Shown one piece after another: positions 9,073 through 17,277 of a stretch of 64,000 nucleotides of DNA; position 1 is the stretch's first letter, and each line of letters begins with the position of its first letter. The DNA is from Rubrivivax sp. SCN 71-131 (GTDB lineage Bacteria > Pseudomonadota > Gammaproteobacteria > Burkholderiales > Burkholderiaceae_C). The position numbers were made by a program, and so were the translations under genes. The notes beneath the pieces were generated by a model, which saw nothing but the letters and a program-made list of their open reading frames with translations, ran no database searches and had not been told where the DNA came from. Location: positions 124,001-188,000 of the forward strand of contig MEFD01000043.1 in assembly GCA_001724995.1 (NCBI GenBank), written 5' to 3'.

Positions 9073-9603
9073 TCAGCTCCGGTGCGGAATCGCACCGAAG
9101 CCGACCCATAGCGCGAACAGGCCGACGGTGACGCTGAGCAGCACGTAGCTGCCGGCCACCATGAATTCGGCGCGGCGCAGGAGATGGAAGGTCTCGAGGC
9201 CGAACGCCGAGAGGGTGGTGAAGCCTCCGCAGATCCCCATGAACAGGAACAGGAACAGGCGGGCCTCGGGGGAGAAGAAATCCTCCTTGACGGCGAAGCC
9301 GGCCAACGCGCCGGTGACGAGGCAGCCGAGCACGTTCACGAGGAAGGTGCCGAGCGGGAATCGCCAATCGACGGTGTGATGCAGCGCCCACCCCGAAAGC
9401 AGGTAGCGGCCGACCGATCCGAGTGCGCCGCCGACGGCGACGATGGCGAAGAGCGCCGTCTTGACGTTCAAGGCCTCGACGAAGATTCCCTCGGCCAGCG
9501 CGCGACGTGCGCCCTGTGCGGCGACGGGCCCGACGTCGCGCTGCGGATCCTTGCGCAGGAGGAGCCTGACGCCCAGGTAGACGAGGTAGGCGGCAAAGGG
9601 CAT
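9073..9603 (-). CDS. crcB: LysE-remnant/CrcB chimeric membrane protein (fluoride channel domain)
   Basis: A 176-residue frame joining two unrelated families. Residues 1 to about 55 read as the middle of a LysE/RhtB exporter (AAYLVYLGVRLLL, then EALNVKTALFA). From about residue 56 it is a full CrcB/Fluc fluoride channel: VGGALGSVGRYLLSGW, FPLGTFLVNVLGC, GICGGFTTLSAFGLET, with four predicted helices. CrcB proteins are normally about 125 residues and begin just before the VGGALG segment. The fusion looks like a deletion that joined the 3' half of lysE to crcB codon 2 or 3. An in-frame TGA lies 33 bases upstream of the ATG at 9603. The CrcB part looks intact, so fluoride export may survive. No fluoride riboswitch was recognised. 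Confidence 0.75.
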   Translation of the reverse strand: MPFAAYLVYLGVRLLLRKDPQRDVGPVAAQGARRALAEGIFVEALNVKTALFAIVAVGGALGSVGRYLLSGWALHHTVDWRFPLGTFLVNVLGCLVTGALAGFAVKEDFFSPEARLFLFLFMGICGGFTTLSAFGLETFHLLRRAEFMVAGSYVLLSVTVGLFALWVGFGAIPHRS

Positions 9604-9618
9604 GGTGCTTGAAGGGCC

Positions 9619-9646
9619 GCGCTCACTTCCAGGCGCTCACTTCCAG
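9619..9646. repeat. Perfect 14-bp tandem duplication
   Basis: GCGCTCACTTCCAG occurs twice head to tail (9619-9632 and 9633-9646), at the presumed 5' breakpoint of the lysE remnant. It spans the stop codon of the decayed reading frame at 9650-9792. Probably a small replication slip or a scar of the rearrangement. Confidence 0.8.
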
Positions 9647-9649
9647 GCA

Positions 9650-9792
9650 AGGCTGCGCTTCCTGCCCGAGGACGCGCCCTCCTTGAGATACAGGTTGATG
9701 AGGTTCGCGATGTCACGGCTGTGCGCAGGCACGGCCGGCCGCTGCGAGCATCGCGAGGACGGCGATCGATTTCGGCAAGGATGTGGGCGCCA
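9650..9792 (-). pseudogene. Decayed exported-protein gene
   Basis: From the ATG at 9792 the minus strand encodes MAPTSLPKSIAVLAMLAAAG followed by RACAQP and a stop. That is a plausible signal peptide with no mature protein. Immediately after, in another frame, comes SRDIANLINLYLKEG ending in RKRSLAWK and a stop, which looks like a genuine C-terminus. The simplest reading is a gene that lost most of its interior and its frame. I do not recognise the family. Confidence 0.4.
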
Positions 9793-9822
9793 TGGTGTGG
9801 CGCGGAAGCTGCGGGACGGGAA

Positions 9823-10302
9823 TCATGCCTTCACCCGGGCCAGCAGCCCATGGATGACGAGGCCGCCGAAGACGAGCAGAAGCGTCCATTTTGCGGCCGA
9901 TGCCGACGCGGATACGGCATAGGCGAGCGGAACGCCCAAGCGCGGCGCGGCGGTGAGCCACGCATGCGAGATGTTCTCCAGCGCGTCGAACGCGGCGGCG
10001 AACGGGAGCGTCCAGGCGGCCAGGCGCCCGAGCCCTGCGCGAGAGGCCGAAAAAAGCGCCGTTCGCGTGGACAGCAGGAAGCCGAACGCGCCGTAGGCCA
10101 GGAGCAGCAGGCCGTCGACCGGTAGATGAGCCCGGTATCGGGCCAGATGATCCGGTGGCCAGACGTGAATGATCCTGGCGAAGGCTTGCGGCGTGAACGC
10201 CAGTTGCAGGGCGAGGATGCCGGGCTCGAGCGGCGCGAGATAGATCGCCAGGCCGGCCAGGAGCGCCGCGGCGCCGAGGCCGGTGAGCCAGACGGCGCTC
10301 AT
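9823..10302 (-). CDS. Small integral membrane protein, unknown function
   Basis: A 159-residue protein starting MSAVWLTGLGAAALL at 10302; a longer frame to 10458 adds an Arg-rich, non-membrane tail that looks non-coding. Four hydrophobic segments are visible: residues 5-25, a segment after the HVWPPDHLARYRAHLP loop, one around AAWTLPFAAAFDAL, and a final one at AAKWTLLLVFGGLVI. The histidine- and tryptophan-rich extracytoplasmic loop and the DALENISHAWL stretch are the most distinctive parts. I do not recognise the family. It sits among decayed genes but appears complete. Confidence 0.55.
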   Translation of the reverse strand: MSAVWLTGLGAAALLAGLAIYLAPLEPGILALQLAFTPQAFARIIHVWPPDHLARYRAHLPVDGLLLLAYGAFGFLLSTRTALFSASRAGLGRLAAWTLPFAAAFDALENISHAWLTAAPRLGVPLAYAVSASASAAKWTLLLVFGGLVIHGLLARVKA

Positions 10303-10564
10303 GGCGATGGGGCTCGTCGGCGGGGCCTGACGTGGAAGTGCGCGGCGCCGGGCCTCCGGCGAAGCGTCGGGTCGCCGTATGACGCGATCTGCTCGTCGCG
10401 GCTTGCCGACACCCGCTTCTTGATGTGGTTCATGCCGGGAATCACGTCGACTTCGCAACGCGGCTGCACGCGGCCCAGCGCGATCGCGTCTCCGGGCCTC
10501 GTCTGGATGTCCGTCCCGCCCCGGCCCTGGTCGTCGACAGCGGGCCTGCGGCCGCGGCCATCGA
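10303..10564. other. Intergenic stretch, no gene supported
   Basis: These 262 bases lie between two minus-strand genes. Open frames exist on both strands, but none has family resemblance, a credible ribosome site or coherent composition. The region may hold debris of a lost gene. Confidence 0.4.
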
Positions 10565-11656
10565 CTACACGCTCGAGCACTGGATCACCTGCAGCGGCCC
10601 TGATCCGGGCAGACGCGTCACCAGACCGGCGTCCACCAGTCTGGCCGGCGTGTAAGTGCCGCCTGCGGGTTGAACCGTCATCAGGTGCTCGACCACGGCC
10701 AGCGAGCCAGTGATGGTCAGGCTGTAGCCATTGGCGGTGCGGATGCGCGCGGTCCTTTTCTGTCCGCGCGCATTGGAGGCCTCTCCCCAGACGAAGGTGG
10801 GCATCTGCGCACGCATCTTCTCGCTGGGGCCCTTCACCGTCCTGCCGATCCGTGCCTTGATCAGCTTCTGCACCCACTGCAACCCGAGGAGCGGCCGGAC
10901 ATAGTTGGCGCGCCTCGCGCTGGCGATCATGCGGGCCGACCCCGGGATGAAGACCTGGATGTTCGGAATGCCGGTGGTGTGGTACGCGGTGGACACGTCA
11001 CCCCAGGGGATCGTCATCGCGTCCTTCTCGCCGTCACCGAAGTCGATGCGGCGCACCTCGTAAGCCAGCGGCACGGTGATGATCTTCCCATCGCGGCGTA
11101 CCTTGCCGCCCTGGGCCAGGCCCTCGACCGAGGTCTTGGCGGTGCCGGGCGAGAAACCCGAGCGTGAATCGAAGCCCAGCGCCAGATGCGTCGCATCCGG
11201 CAGCGCCTCCTTCAGTGCGGCGGCAACGCAGTCGGTGGGAATGACATCGAAGCCCACGCCGGGACACAGCACGACGCCAGCGTCCTGCGCGCGGGCATGG
11301 AGCGACTGCGCATGCTCGAACACGGCGATCTCCCCGGTGATGTCCAGATAGTGCGTGCGGGCGCGCAGGCAGGCCTCCATCATCGGGGCGGCGGTGGCGG
11401 AGAACGGGCCGGCGCAGTTCAGCACCAGCGCATGGCCCTGGATCTGCCCGGCCAGCGCCGCGGCGTCATCGAGGCCGAAAGCACGCGCCTCGAGCCCCAG
11501 GGTGCGCGCCAGCGCCTCGACGCTTTCGCGCCTGCGGCCCGCCAGCACCGGCCCGAGCCCGCGCCGCGCCGCTTCGCGGGCGATCAGTTCGCCGGTATAG
11601 CCGTTCGCGCCATAGATCATCCAGCGCATGGGCTGGGCGAGTGATCCGGTCTTCAT
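10565..11656 (-). CDS. Saccharopine dehydrogenase-like NAD(P)-binding protein
   Basis: A 363-residue protein with an N-terminal Rossmann fold (MIYGANGYTGELIAREA near residue 13). VLNCAGPFSATAAPMMEACL near residue 80 and YLDITGEIAVFEHA near 105 are hallmarks of the saccharopine dehydrogenase/trans-acting enoyl reductase family. The family reduces or oxidises varied substrates and the substrate here is unknown. The start at 11656 (MKTGSLAQPMRWM) overlaps by ATGA the end of a broken upstream frame, so it was probably the distal gene of an operon whose first gene has decayed. An internal ATG nine codons on is an alternative start. Confidence 0.7.
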   Translation of the reverse strand: MKTGSLAQPMRWMIYGANGYTGELIAREAARRGLGPVLAGRRRESVEALARTLGLEARAFGLDDAAALAGQIQGHALVLNCAGPFSATAAPMMEACLRARTHYLDITGEIAVFEHAQSLHARAQDAGVVLCPGVGFDVIPTDCVAAALKEALPDATHLALGFDSRSGFSPGTAKTSVEGLAQGGKVRRDGKIITVPLAYEVRRIDFGDGEKDAMTIPWGDVSTAYHTTGIPNIQVFIPGSARMIASARRANYVRPLLGLQWVQKLIKARIGRTVKGPSEKMRAQMPTFVWGEASNARGQKRTARIRTANGYSLTITGSLAVVEHLMTVQPAGGTYTPARLVDAGLVTRLPGSGPLQVIQCSSV

Positions 11657-11850
11657 GGTGACGATGCCTCGACATCTTCGGGCGTGAGCAGGACCGCCCT
11701 GTCGGCGAGCTTGCCCAAAGGCGCGTGCAGCAGGCCGGGGAAGCCTCCGGCGGCCTTGCGCGAAGTCGCCTCTGGCACGGCTCATCGCCTGGACGTCCTC
11801 GGCGCCATGGTAGAAGCAAGCGGTCAAGGCGACAACGTCCGGGGCAAGCT
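11655..11850 (-). pseudogene. Frameshifted remnant upstream of the saccharopine dehydrogenase-like gene
   Basis: On the minus strand one frame reads RKLAPDVVALTACFYHGAED ending near 11775. A second frame continues VPEATSRKAAGGFPGLLHAP and ends LTPEDVEASSP, with its stop overlapping the next ATG. The two pieces join well if one base is gained or lost near 11775. The ATGA junction with the downstream gene is typical of a real operon. Family not recognised, and the N-terminus is lost. Confidence 0.35.
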
Positions 11851-11905
11851 TGCGGGTCGTGCGCGTGAATCGGGCAGGCGGCGCGGCGCGCCGGAGCCGT
11901 AGGCG

Positions 11906-12166
11906 ATGTACCTGCTGGATACGAACGTCGTTTCCGAACCGCGGAAGAACAAGCCGCACGGCGCCGTGCTGGCCTGGGTGAACGCCGCGGACGTTGTGAG
12001 CCTGTTTCTCTCGGCGGTGACGATCGGCGAGATTCAGGCCGGCATCGAGATGACGCGGGAGAACGACTCCGTCAAGGCGGCCGAGATCGAACGGTGGATG
12101 GAGCAGCTTGCGGCCTCGTCCGACATACCAATGGAGTTCGCGACGCAGATTGCAACAATCAGATGA
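11906..12166 (+). pseudogene. vapC: VapC-type PIN-domain toxin, truncated
   Basis: An 86-residue frame that begins like a complete PIN-domain RNase toxin: MYLLDTNVVSE with the first catalytic Asp at residue 5, and SAVTIGEIQAGIE with the Glu at residue 42. It stops after SDIPMEFATQIATIR. Family members are about 135-140 residues and need two further acidic residues in the missing C-terminal part, so the product is probably inactive. No VapB-like antitoxin is recognisable upstream. It lies in the same eroded stretch as two other remnants. Confidence 0.65.
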
Positions 12167-12400
12167 CGAACGAGGGGTGATGGGCTCGAGTTCGCAGCAT
12201 TGACCGCAGTCCCCCTGCCGCCGATGATGTCCATACCGCTTCCTCGTGCAGGGCGCGCACGTCCGATCCACGATGGCCACTGCCGGGCGGTGCAGACATG
12301 GGGCCGGCCGCCGAGGCAAGTCCGGCGCGGCGCCGCCCGCGGGCGCCGGCTTTGCGGGACGGCGCGTGACGCGGTCGCCGCCGTCCCTTGGGAGCCTTCG

Positions 12401-12748
12401 ATGAAGATCATGCTCAAGCGCGCCTACGAAGCGCCCGCGGCATCGGACGGGATGCGCGTCCTCGTCGACCGCCTGTGGCCGCGTGGCGTGAGCAAGGACG
12501 AGGCACGCATCGACCATTGGCTCAAGGAGGTCGGCCCGCCGACCGCGCTGCGGCAGTGGTTCGGCCATGATCCGGCGCGGTGGGACGAGTTCCGCAGCCG
12601 CTATCGCAAGGAGCTCGAAGGCAGCGCGGCATGGGAGGAACTGAAGGCGCTCGCGCGGCACGGGAAGCTGACGCTGGTCTACGCCGCCAAGGACGAGCAG
12701 CACAACAACGCCGTGGTGCTCAAGCAGATGCTGCAAGAGCAGGCTTGA
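12401..12748 (+). CDS. DUF488 family protein
   Basis: A 115-residue protein with the family signature SDGMRVLVDRLWPRGVSKDE at residues 15-34 and HDPARWDEFRSRYRKEL near 55. The C-terminal TLVYAAKDEQHNNAVVLKQML completes the fold, and length is normal. The function of the family is unknown. The stop codon overlaps an in-frame TTG of the next gene and lies 2 bases before its GTG, so the two are probably cotranscribed. The 234 bases before it (12167-12400) hold nothing I can support. Confidence 0.8.
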   Translation: MKIMLKRAYEAPAASDGMRVLVDRLWPRGVSKDEARIDHWLKEVGPPTALRQWFGHDPARWDEFRSRYRKELEGSAAWEELKALARHGKLTLVYAAKDEQHNNAVVLKQMLQEQA

Positions 12749-12750
12749 GC

Positions 12751-13341
12751 GTGGCCGGCTTCGCCCAGTTGCTGCGCGAGGTGCGCGCGTGCACGGCCTG
12801 CGCGGCGCAACTGCCGCTGGCGCCGCGGCCGGTGCTGCAGATGCACCCGGCGGCACGGCTGCTGCTGGCCGCGCAGGCGCCGGGGCGACGCGTGCACGAG
12901 ACGGGCATCCCCTTCAACGACGTGAGCGGCGACCGCCTGCGGCAGTGGCTTGGCCTCTCGCGCGAGGTCTTCTACGACGCGCAGCAGGTAGCGCTGGTGC
13001 CGATGGCCTTCTGCTACCCCGGCACCGGGGCATCGGGCGACCTGCCGCCGCCGCGGCAGTGCGCGCGGCTGTGGCGTCAGCGGCTGCTGTCGCAGCTTAC
13101 CCACGTCGAGCTGACCGTCGTCATCGGCAGCCACGCGCTGGCCTATCACTACGGGTCGCGGCGTGGCCAGACGCTCACCGAGGCAGTGCGCGACTGGCAG
13201 CGCCACTGGCCGCGCATGGTCGCGCTGCCACACCCCAGTCCGCGCAACAACCGCTGGCTGGTTCGCAACCGCTGGTTCGAGGCCGAATTGCTGCCCGTCC
13301 TGCAGAAGCGCGTGGCCGAGGTGCTCGCCGGCAGCGCCTGA
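12751..13341 (+). CDS. Uracil-DNA glycosylase family protein
   Basis: A 196-residue protein of the UDG superfamily, of the kind often annotated as a uracil-DNA glycosylase-like protein. A CxxC pair in VRACTACAAQLP at the N-terminus is followed by LLLAAQAPGRRVHETGIPF with NDVSGDRLRQWLG, corresponding to motif A. LPHPSPRNNRWLVRN near residue 165 corresponds to the HPSP motif B. The start is GTG at 12751 (TTG at 12745 also possible), directly after the DUF488 gene. Likely a base-excision repair or DNA-binding role, with substrate untested. Confidence 0.78.
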   Translation: MAGFAQLLREVRACTACAAQLPLAPRPVLQMHPAARLLLAAQAPGRRVHETGIPFNDVSGDRLRQWLGLSREVFYDAQQVALVPMAFCYPGTGASGDLPPPRQCARLWRQRLLSQLTHVELTVVIGSHALAYHYGSRRGQTLTEAVRDWQRHWPRMVALPHPSPRNNRWLVRNRWFEAELLPVLQKRVAEVLAGSA

Positions 13342-13361
13342 CGCGCCCCGGCCCCTCACCG

Positions 13362-13388
13362 CGCCCCCACCTCGCGCACGCTGGGGCG
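13362..13388. terminator. Hairpin between convergent genes
   Basis: CGCCCCCA at 13362-13369 pairs with TGGGGCG at 13382-13388 with one bulge, between the glycosylase-like gene and the convergent chemoreceptor gene. No T-run. Confidence 0.35.
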
Positions 13389-13400
13389 GGCGGGGGGCGG

Positions 13401-14966
13401 CTAAGCCGCCTGCGTGCGGAAGGCGGCCATCGATTCGACCAGCTTGCCGGCCTGCGTGCGCAGGGAATCGGCCGCCGCGCTCGCCTCCTCGACGAGCGCC
13501 GCGTTCTGCTGCGTCGCCCGGTCCATGCTGGCCACGGCGTCGTTCACCTGCTCGATGCCGGTGGCCTGCTCGGTCGACGCGGTGGCGATCTCGGCCACCA
13601 TCTGCTCGACGCGGCGGATGGTCTCCACCACGCGCTGCATCGTCTCGCCGGCGGCGCCCGCCTTCGCCGTGCCGGCCTGCACCTGGTCGACCGAGGTCTG
13701 GATCAGGGCGCGGATCTGCTTGGCGGCGTCGGCGCTGCGCCCGGCGAGCGTGCGCACCTCGCTGGCAACGACCGCAAAGCCGCGACCCTGCTCGCCCGCG
13801 CGTGCCGCCTCGACGGCGGCGTTGAGCGCCAGGATGTTGGTCTGGAAGGCGATGCCGTCGATCGTGCCGATGATCTCGGCGATGCGCTTGGCCTGCTGGT
13901 CGATGCTGCCCATCGTCGCCACGACGTCGGCGACCGCGGTATTGCCTTCGTACGCCACCTGCGTCGCGCCCTCGGCGAGCTGCTTGGCGTGACGCGCGCT
14001 GTCGGCGTTGCGGCGCACCGTCGAGGTGAGCTGCTCGACCGACGCCGCCGTCTGCTGCAGCGTGCATGCCTGCTGCTCGGTGCGCGACGACAGGTCGCTG
14101 TTGCCCTGGGCGATCTCCAGCGACGCGGTGTCGATGCTGCGAGCACTGTCCCGGATGCCCTCGACGATGGTCGACAGGTTGGTCGCCACGGTCGAGAGCG
14201 CGCCCAGCATGCGGCCGGTGGCGTCGCTCGAGCGGCTGTCGGCGCGCGCCGTGAGGTCGCCCTCGGAGACCGCGTTCGCCACCTGCACCGCCTGGCGCAG
14301 CGGCTCGTTGATGGCGCGCACGACGAACCACGTCGCCGGCACCGACAGCAGCAGTGCCAGCGCCAGCGCGATCAGCAGCACCTTCGTCGCGGTGGCGGCG
14401 ATGGCCTGCGAATGCGCGAAGTCCTGCGACGTCGCGCTACGCTTGCCCACGACGATCTGCTGCAGCATCTTGTTGAGGTTGGCGTAATCGCCGTCGGCCG
14501 TGGTCATGAGGATGGCGGCGGTCGACAGGCCCGCGGACTTCATGTCCAGCGTGTCCATCGCCGCCTTCTCGTACTTGGCGAACAGCGGCAGCAGCGCCTT
14601 GAACTCGGCGCGGCCGGCGTCGTCGAGGTCGGCGTTCTTCGCCTGGGCGCCAATGACGCCGCGGATCTTCTGGAACTCTGCGGCGATCGAGGCATCGAGC
14701 TTGGCGATCGTCTCTTCCTTGAACTCCGCGCCGGCCCAGGCCAGGCTCTGGTTGACCATCGAGCTCAGCCGCTCCAGCTCGAAGGCCAGGCGCTGTGCCG
14801 CCTCGTAGGCCGGGAACCGCACCTGCTCGAGCCGCACGATGGCTTCGCGCGTCTGCGCCATGCTGGAGAGCACGACCGCGGCCACGACGGCCAGCGACAC
14901 GAGCAGGAACAGGGGTGCGAGCGCGATCTTCGTTGCCACCGAGAGGCGGCCGAGCAGCTGCGTCAT
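13401..14966 (-). CDS. Methyl-accepting chemotaxis protein
   Basis: A 521-residue transducer. It has a transmembrane helix at about residues 13-35, a periplasmic helical sensor of about 155 residues, a second transmembrane helix near residues 195-215 and a HAMP region ending [12 protein letters not shown]. The cytoplasmic coiled coil carries the invariant hairpin tip [20 protein letters not shown] near residue 365, with [15 protein letters not shown]. It would signal through CheA/CheW; ligand unknown. The C-terminus lacks an NWETF-type tether. Its gene lies 10 bases downstream of a secreted Cache-domain protein, suggesting one transcript and perhaps a joint sensor. Confidence 0.9.
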   Translation of the reverse strand: MTQLLGRLSVATKIALAPLFLLVSLAVVAAVVLSSMAQTREAIVRLEQVRFPAYEAAQRLAFELERLSSMVNQSLAWAGAEFKEETIAKLDASIAAEFQKIRGVIGAQAKNADLDDAGRAEFKALLPLFAKYEKAAMDTLDMKSAGLSTAAILMTTADGDYANLNKMLQQIVVGKRSATSQDFAHSQAIAATATKVLLIALALALLLSVPATWFVVRAINEPLRQAVQVANAVSEGDLTARADSRSSDATGRMLGALSTVATNLSTIVEGIRDSARSIDTASLEIAQGNSDLSSRTEQQACTLQQTAASVEQLTSTVRRNADSARHAKQLAEGATQVAYEGNTAVADVVATMGSIDQQAKRIAEIIGTIDGIAFQTNILALNAAVEAARAGEQGRGFAVVASEVRTLAGRSADAAKQIRALIQTSVDQVQAGTAKAGAAGETMQRVVETIRRVEQMVAEIATASTEQATGIEQVNDAVASMDRATQQNAALVEEASAAADSLRTQAGKLVESMAAFRTQAA

Positions 14967-14976
14967 GACGCCTCGC

Positions 14977-15432
14977 CTAGCGGTAGATGCCGACGCCGAC
15001 GTAGCCGTCGAAGTTGGAGAGCTTCTTCACGTAGGTGGCCTTGCCCTCGGCCTTCTTGGTCTGCGGGTGCGCCCACTCGTACTCGACCCAGCCCGAGCCG
15101 CTCTTCTTCGACAAGTCGCCCATCTCCTGGATGAACGGCTTGCCGTCCTGATCCTTCAGGGCGAGCATGTTCTTGCCCACCAGCTTGTCGTTGGCGCCGT
15201 GCGCCTTCGTCATGCCGTCGTGGCCGTTGACGAACACGTACAGATCCTTCTTGTGCCAGGTGGCATTGCCCTTGTCGGTGAAATCCTTGAAGGCCTGGTC
15301 GGGGCCCACGGACTTGGCGTGGGCGACGGCGGCGTCGGCCATGGCAACCGCCTCTTCCTTGGTGCCGCGCTCCTGCGCGACTGCGGCGACGGCCACGAAG
15401 GCCAGCGACCAGACGAACGACTTCAACTTCAT
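14977..15432 (-). CDS. Secreted single-Cache-domain protein
   Basis: A 151-residue protein with a signal peptide ([20 protein letters not shown]). It is followed by one Cache domain: [20 protein letters not shown], then [38 protein letters not shown] and a terminal YVGVGIYR. This is the periplasmic ligand-binding fold usually found inside chemoreceptors, here as a free protein upstream of a chemoreceptor. It may act as a periplasmic ligand-binding partner (inference). ATG 15432 was chosen because the signal peptide starts there; the longer frame adds 48 unsupported residues. The 185 bases upstream hold its promoter region and no gene. Confidence 0.8.
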   Translation of the reverse strand: MKLKSFVWSLAFVAVAAVAQERGTKEEAVAMADAAVAHAKSVGPDQAFKDFTDKGNATWHKKDLYVFVNGHDGMTKAHGANDKLVGKNMLALKDQDGKPFIQEMGDLSKKSGSGWVEYEWAHPQTKKAEGKATYVKKLSNFDGYVGVGIYR

Positions 15433-15617
15433 GACGGCTCCGACAGGGATGGAAACAACGGTTCCAGGCCTATCGGCGTCTCCGTCCGAAGCTTGAGGAT
15501 CGTCGTGTGCGCCGCCGGGGGGGCGCGTGTGAAGCTGGACACCCCGAGGGCCGCGCCGAGCATCTCGGCCGCGCACGGGCCGGCATGCCGGCGCCCGCTG
15601 CGGGCGCCGCGTCGCTC

Positions 15618-16763
15618 TCAGCCGTCGGCATCGGCGCGCACGAGGTGGTCGCGCTCGATGGCGGCGATGCGTGGGGCGCCCAGCAGGATCAGCGTGCGCT
15701 GCAGTTCGGCCGCGAGCAGGTCGAGCGCGGCGCTCGCCCCGGCCTGGCCTTGCGCGGCCATGCCGAAGACCACCGGGCGGCCGACGAAGACGCCCCTGGC
15801 GCCCAGCGCGAGGGCCTTGACGATGTCGCTGCCGCGGCGAAAGCCGCTGTCGACGAAGACCGGGATGCGGCCCGCCACGGCGTCCAGCATCGCCGGCAGC
15901 GCGCTGATGGTGGCCGGCACCGCGTCGAGCTGGCGCCCGCCGTGGTTGGAGACGATGAGGCCGTCGACCCCGCGCTGCAGCGCGCGCCGCCCGTCATCGG
16001 CATGCAGCACGCCCTTGAGCAGCAGCGGACCGTCCCACAGGCTGCGCAGCCAGGCCAGGCTCTCCCAGGTGAGTCCACGATCCATCGTGCGCGCCAGCAT
16101 CGCCGCCTGCGAAGCGGCGTTGCCGGCGGTGCCGTCCTCGGTGAGGTTGACGAAATTCGGTGCGCCGTGGCGCAGCATCGATAGCGCCCAGCGGGGGTGA
16201 CGCAGCATGTCCAGCAGCAGCGCCGGGCCGGGCCGGAAGGGCAGGGCGAAGCCGTTGCGCACGTCGCGCTCGCGCATGCCGCTGACCGCGACGTCGACGG
16301 TGAGCACGAGCGCGCCGAAGCCCGCCCGCCGGGCGCGGCGCACCATCTGCTCGGCCACGCTGCGCTCGCCCATGACGTAGAGCTGCAGCCATTGCGGCGC
16401 GGCGCCGGCAACCTCGCGCACCGCCTCCAGGCGCGAGTTGGAGGCGGTCGACAGCATGTAGGGCAGGCCGGCGGTGGCGGCAGCGCGCGCCAGCAGCAGG
16501 TCGCCGCCTGGTCGCACCAGTCCGCACAGGCCGATCGGCGCGACGCCGAAGGGTGCCGCCCAACGGGCGCCGAAGACCTCGATCGAGGTGTCGACCTGCG
16601 TCGTATCGCGCAGGCAGGTGGGCTGCAGCTGCAGCCGCTCGAGCGCCGCGGCGTTGCGCCGCAGGCAGCGCTCGTCCTCGGCGGCGCCGTCGAGGTAATC
16701 GAAGACGAAGCGCGGCAGGCGCCGACGCGCACCGGCGCGCAGGTCGGAGTAGTTCAGTTGCAT
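15618..16763 (-). CDS. FMN-dependent alpha-hydroxy acid oxidase/dehydrogenase
   Basis: A 381-residue TIM-barrel flavoenzyme of the L-lactate dehydrogenase/glycolate oxidase/mandelate dehydrogenase family. It begins with ARRRLPRFVFDYLDGAAEDE near residues 12-31. The catalytic histidine and substrate arginine lie in VSNHGGRQLDAVPATI near residue 265, followed by VFVDSGFRRGSDIVKALALG and the phosphate-binding GARGVFVGRP. The substrate is not determined; mandelate or lactate are reasonable in an aromatic degrader (inference). The product would be a 2-oxoacid, and a membrane quinone or oxygen the acceptor. It is transcribed away from the dksA-like gene. Confidence 0.85.
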   Translation of the reverse strand: MQLNYSDLRAGARRRLPRFVFDYLDGAAEDERCLRRNAAALERLQLQPTCLRDTTQVDTSIEVFGARWAAPFGVAPIGLCGLVRPGGDLLLARAAATAGLPYMLSTASNSRLEAVREVAGAAPQWLQLYVMGERSVAEQMVRRARRAGFGALVLTVDVAVSGMRERDVRNGFALPFRPGPALLLDMLRHPRWALSMLRHGAPNFVNLTEDGTAGNAASQAAMLARTMDRGLTWESLAWLRSLWDGPLLLKGVLHADDGRRALQRGVDGLIVSNHGGRQLDAVPATISALPAMLDAVAGRIPVFVDSGFRRGSDIVKALALGARGVFVGRPVVFGMAAQGQAGASAALDLLAAELQRTLILLGAPRIAAIERDHLVRADADG

Positions 16764-16821
16764 CTCGGCGAGAATCGGCTGGGAGGGCCGTGCATTGTCG
16801 TGCGGCTCCAGGAGATCGCCG

Positions 16822-17205
16822 ATGAGTTCCGACCTGACCCCCGGCCAACGATCGCTGCTCGAGACCACGCTGCGGCTGCGCCACGAGGAACTGGAGCGCC
16901 TGCTGAAGGACCAGCAGGGCGGGCTTTCGCGCGTCGAGCATGCGCGCGAGCTGCTGACCGTCGACAGCGACGACGTGAAGCACCGCGAGGCCGCGCGCGA
17001 GCTCGATCTGCAGCGCGCCGAGCGCGCGCGCAGCGAACTCAGCGAGGTTGGCGCGGCGCTCGGGCGCATGCAGGACGGCGACTACGGCCAATGCGAGGAC
17101 TGCGATGCCGGCATCGCCTACGACCGGCTGAAGATCGAGCCCTGGGCCCGCCGCTGCATCGCGTGCGAGAGCCGGCGCGAGCGCGAGGCGCAGGCCAGGC
17201 GCTGA
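16822..17205 (+). CDS. TraR/DksA-family zinc finger protein
   Basis: A 127-residue protein: an N-terminal coiled coil of about 80 residues, then the four-cysteine zinc finger CEDCDAGIAYDRL and CIACESRRERE near the C-terminus. DksA-family proteins enter the RNA polymerase secondary channel and tune initiation. The coiled-coil tip lacks an obvious DxxDxA and reads TVDSDDVKHREAARELD, so this is a DksA paralogue rather than canonical DksA. The start at 16822 follows CCAGGAGA; the longer frame to 16795 adds nine residues without support. Confidence 0.82.
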   Translation: MSSDLTPGQRSLLETTLRLRHEELERLLKDQQGGLSRVEHARELLTVDSDDVKHREAARELDLQRAERARSELSEVGAALGRMQDGDYGQCEDCDAGIAYDRLKIEPWARRCIACESRREREAQARR

Positions 17206-17221
17206 GCCGGATCGCGCGGCG

Positions 17222-17260
17222 GCGCGTGCCAGCGCCGAATCTGCCTGCGCGGGCACGCGC
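17222..17260. terminator. 9-bp perfect stem between convergent genes
   Basis: GCGCGTGCC (17222-17230) and GGCACGCGC (17252-17260) form a perfect stem between the dksA-like gene and the convergent marR gene. No T-run, so only the position and symmetry support it. Confidence 0.4.
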
Positions 17261-17277
17261 AGCGGCCCGGCACTGCG

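Noticed and set aside
9604-9700. Fluoride riboswitch upstream of the CrcB domain
   Set aside because: The sequence before the chimeric gene is lysE or other gene debris; no recognisable aptamer pattern.
10126-10713. Plus-strand frame containing GSPYDAICSSRLADTRFLMW
   Set aside because: A short stretch looks protein-like, but the rest is shadow of flanking minus-strand genes and there is no start site; left as unassigned intergenic DNA.
11684-11902. 72-codon frame before vapC as a possible antitoxin
   Set aside because: No VapB, Phd or AbrB features; it overlaps a better-supported minus-strand remnant.
12789-15134. 781-codon plus-strand open frame across the glycosylase-like and chemoreceptor genes
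   Set aside because: Overlaps two supported genes in other frames; composition is shadow-like.
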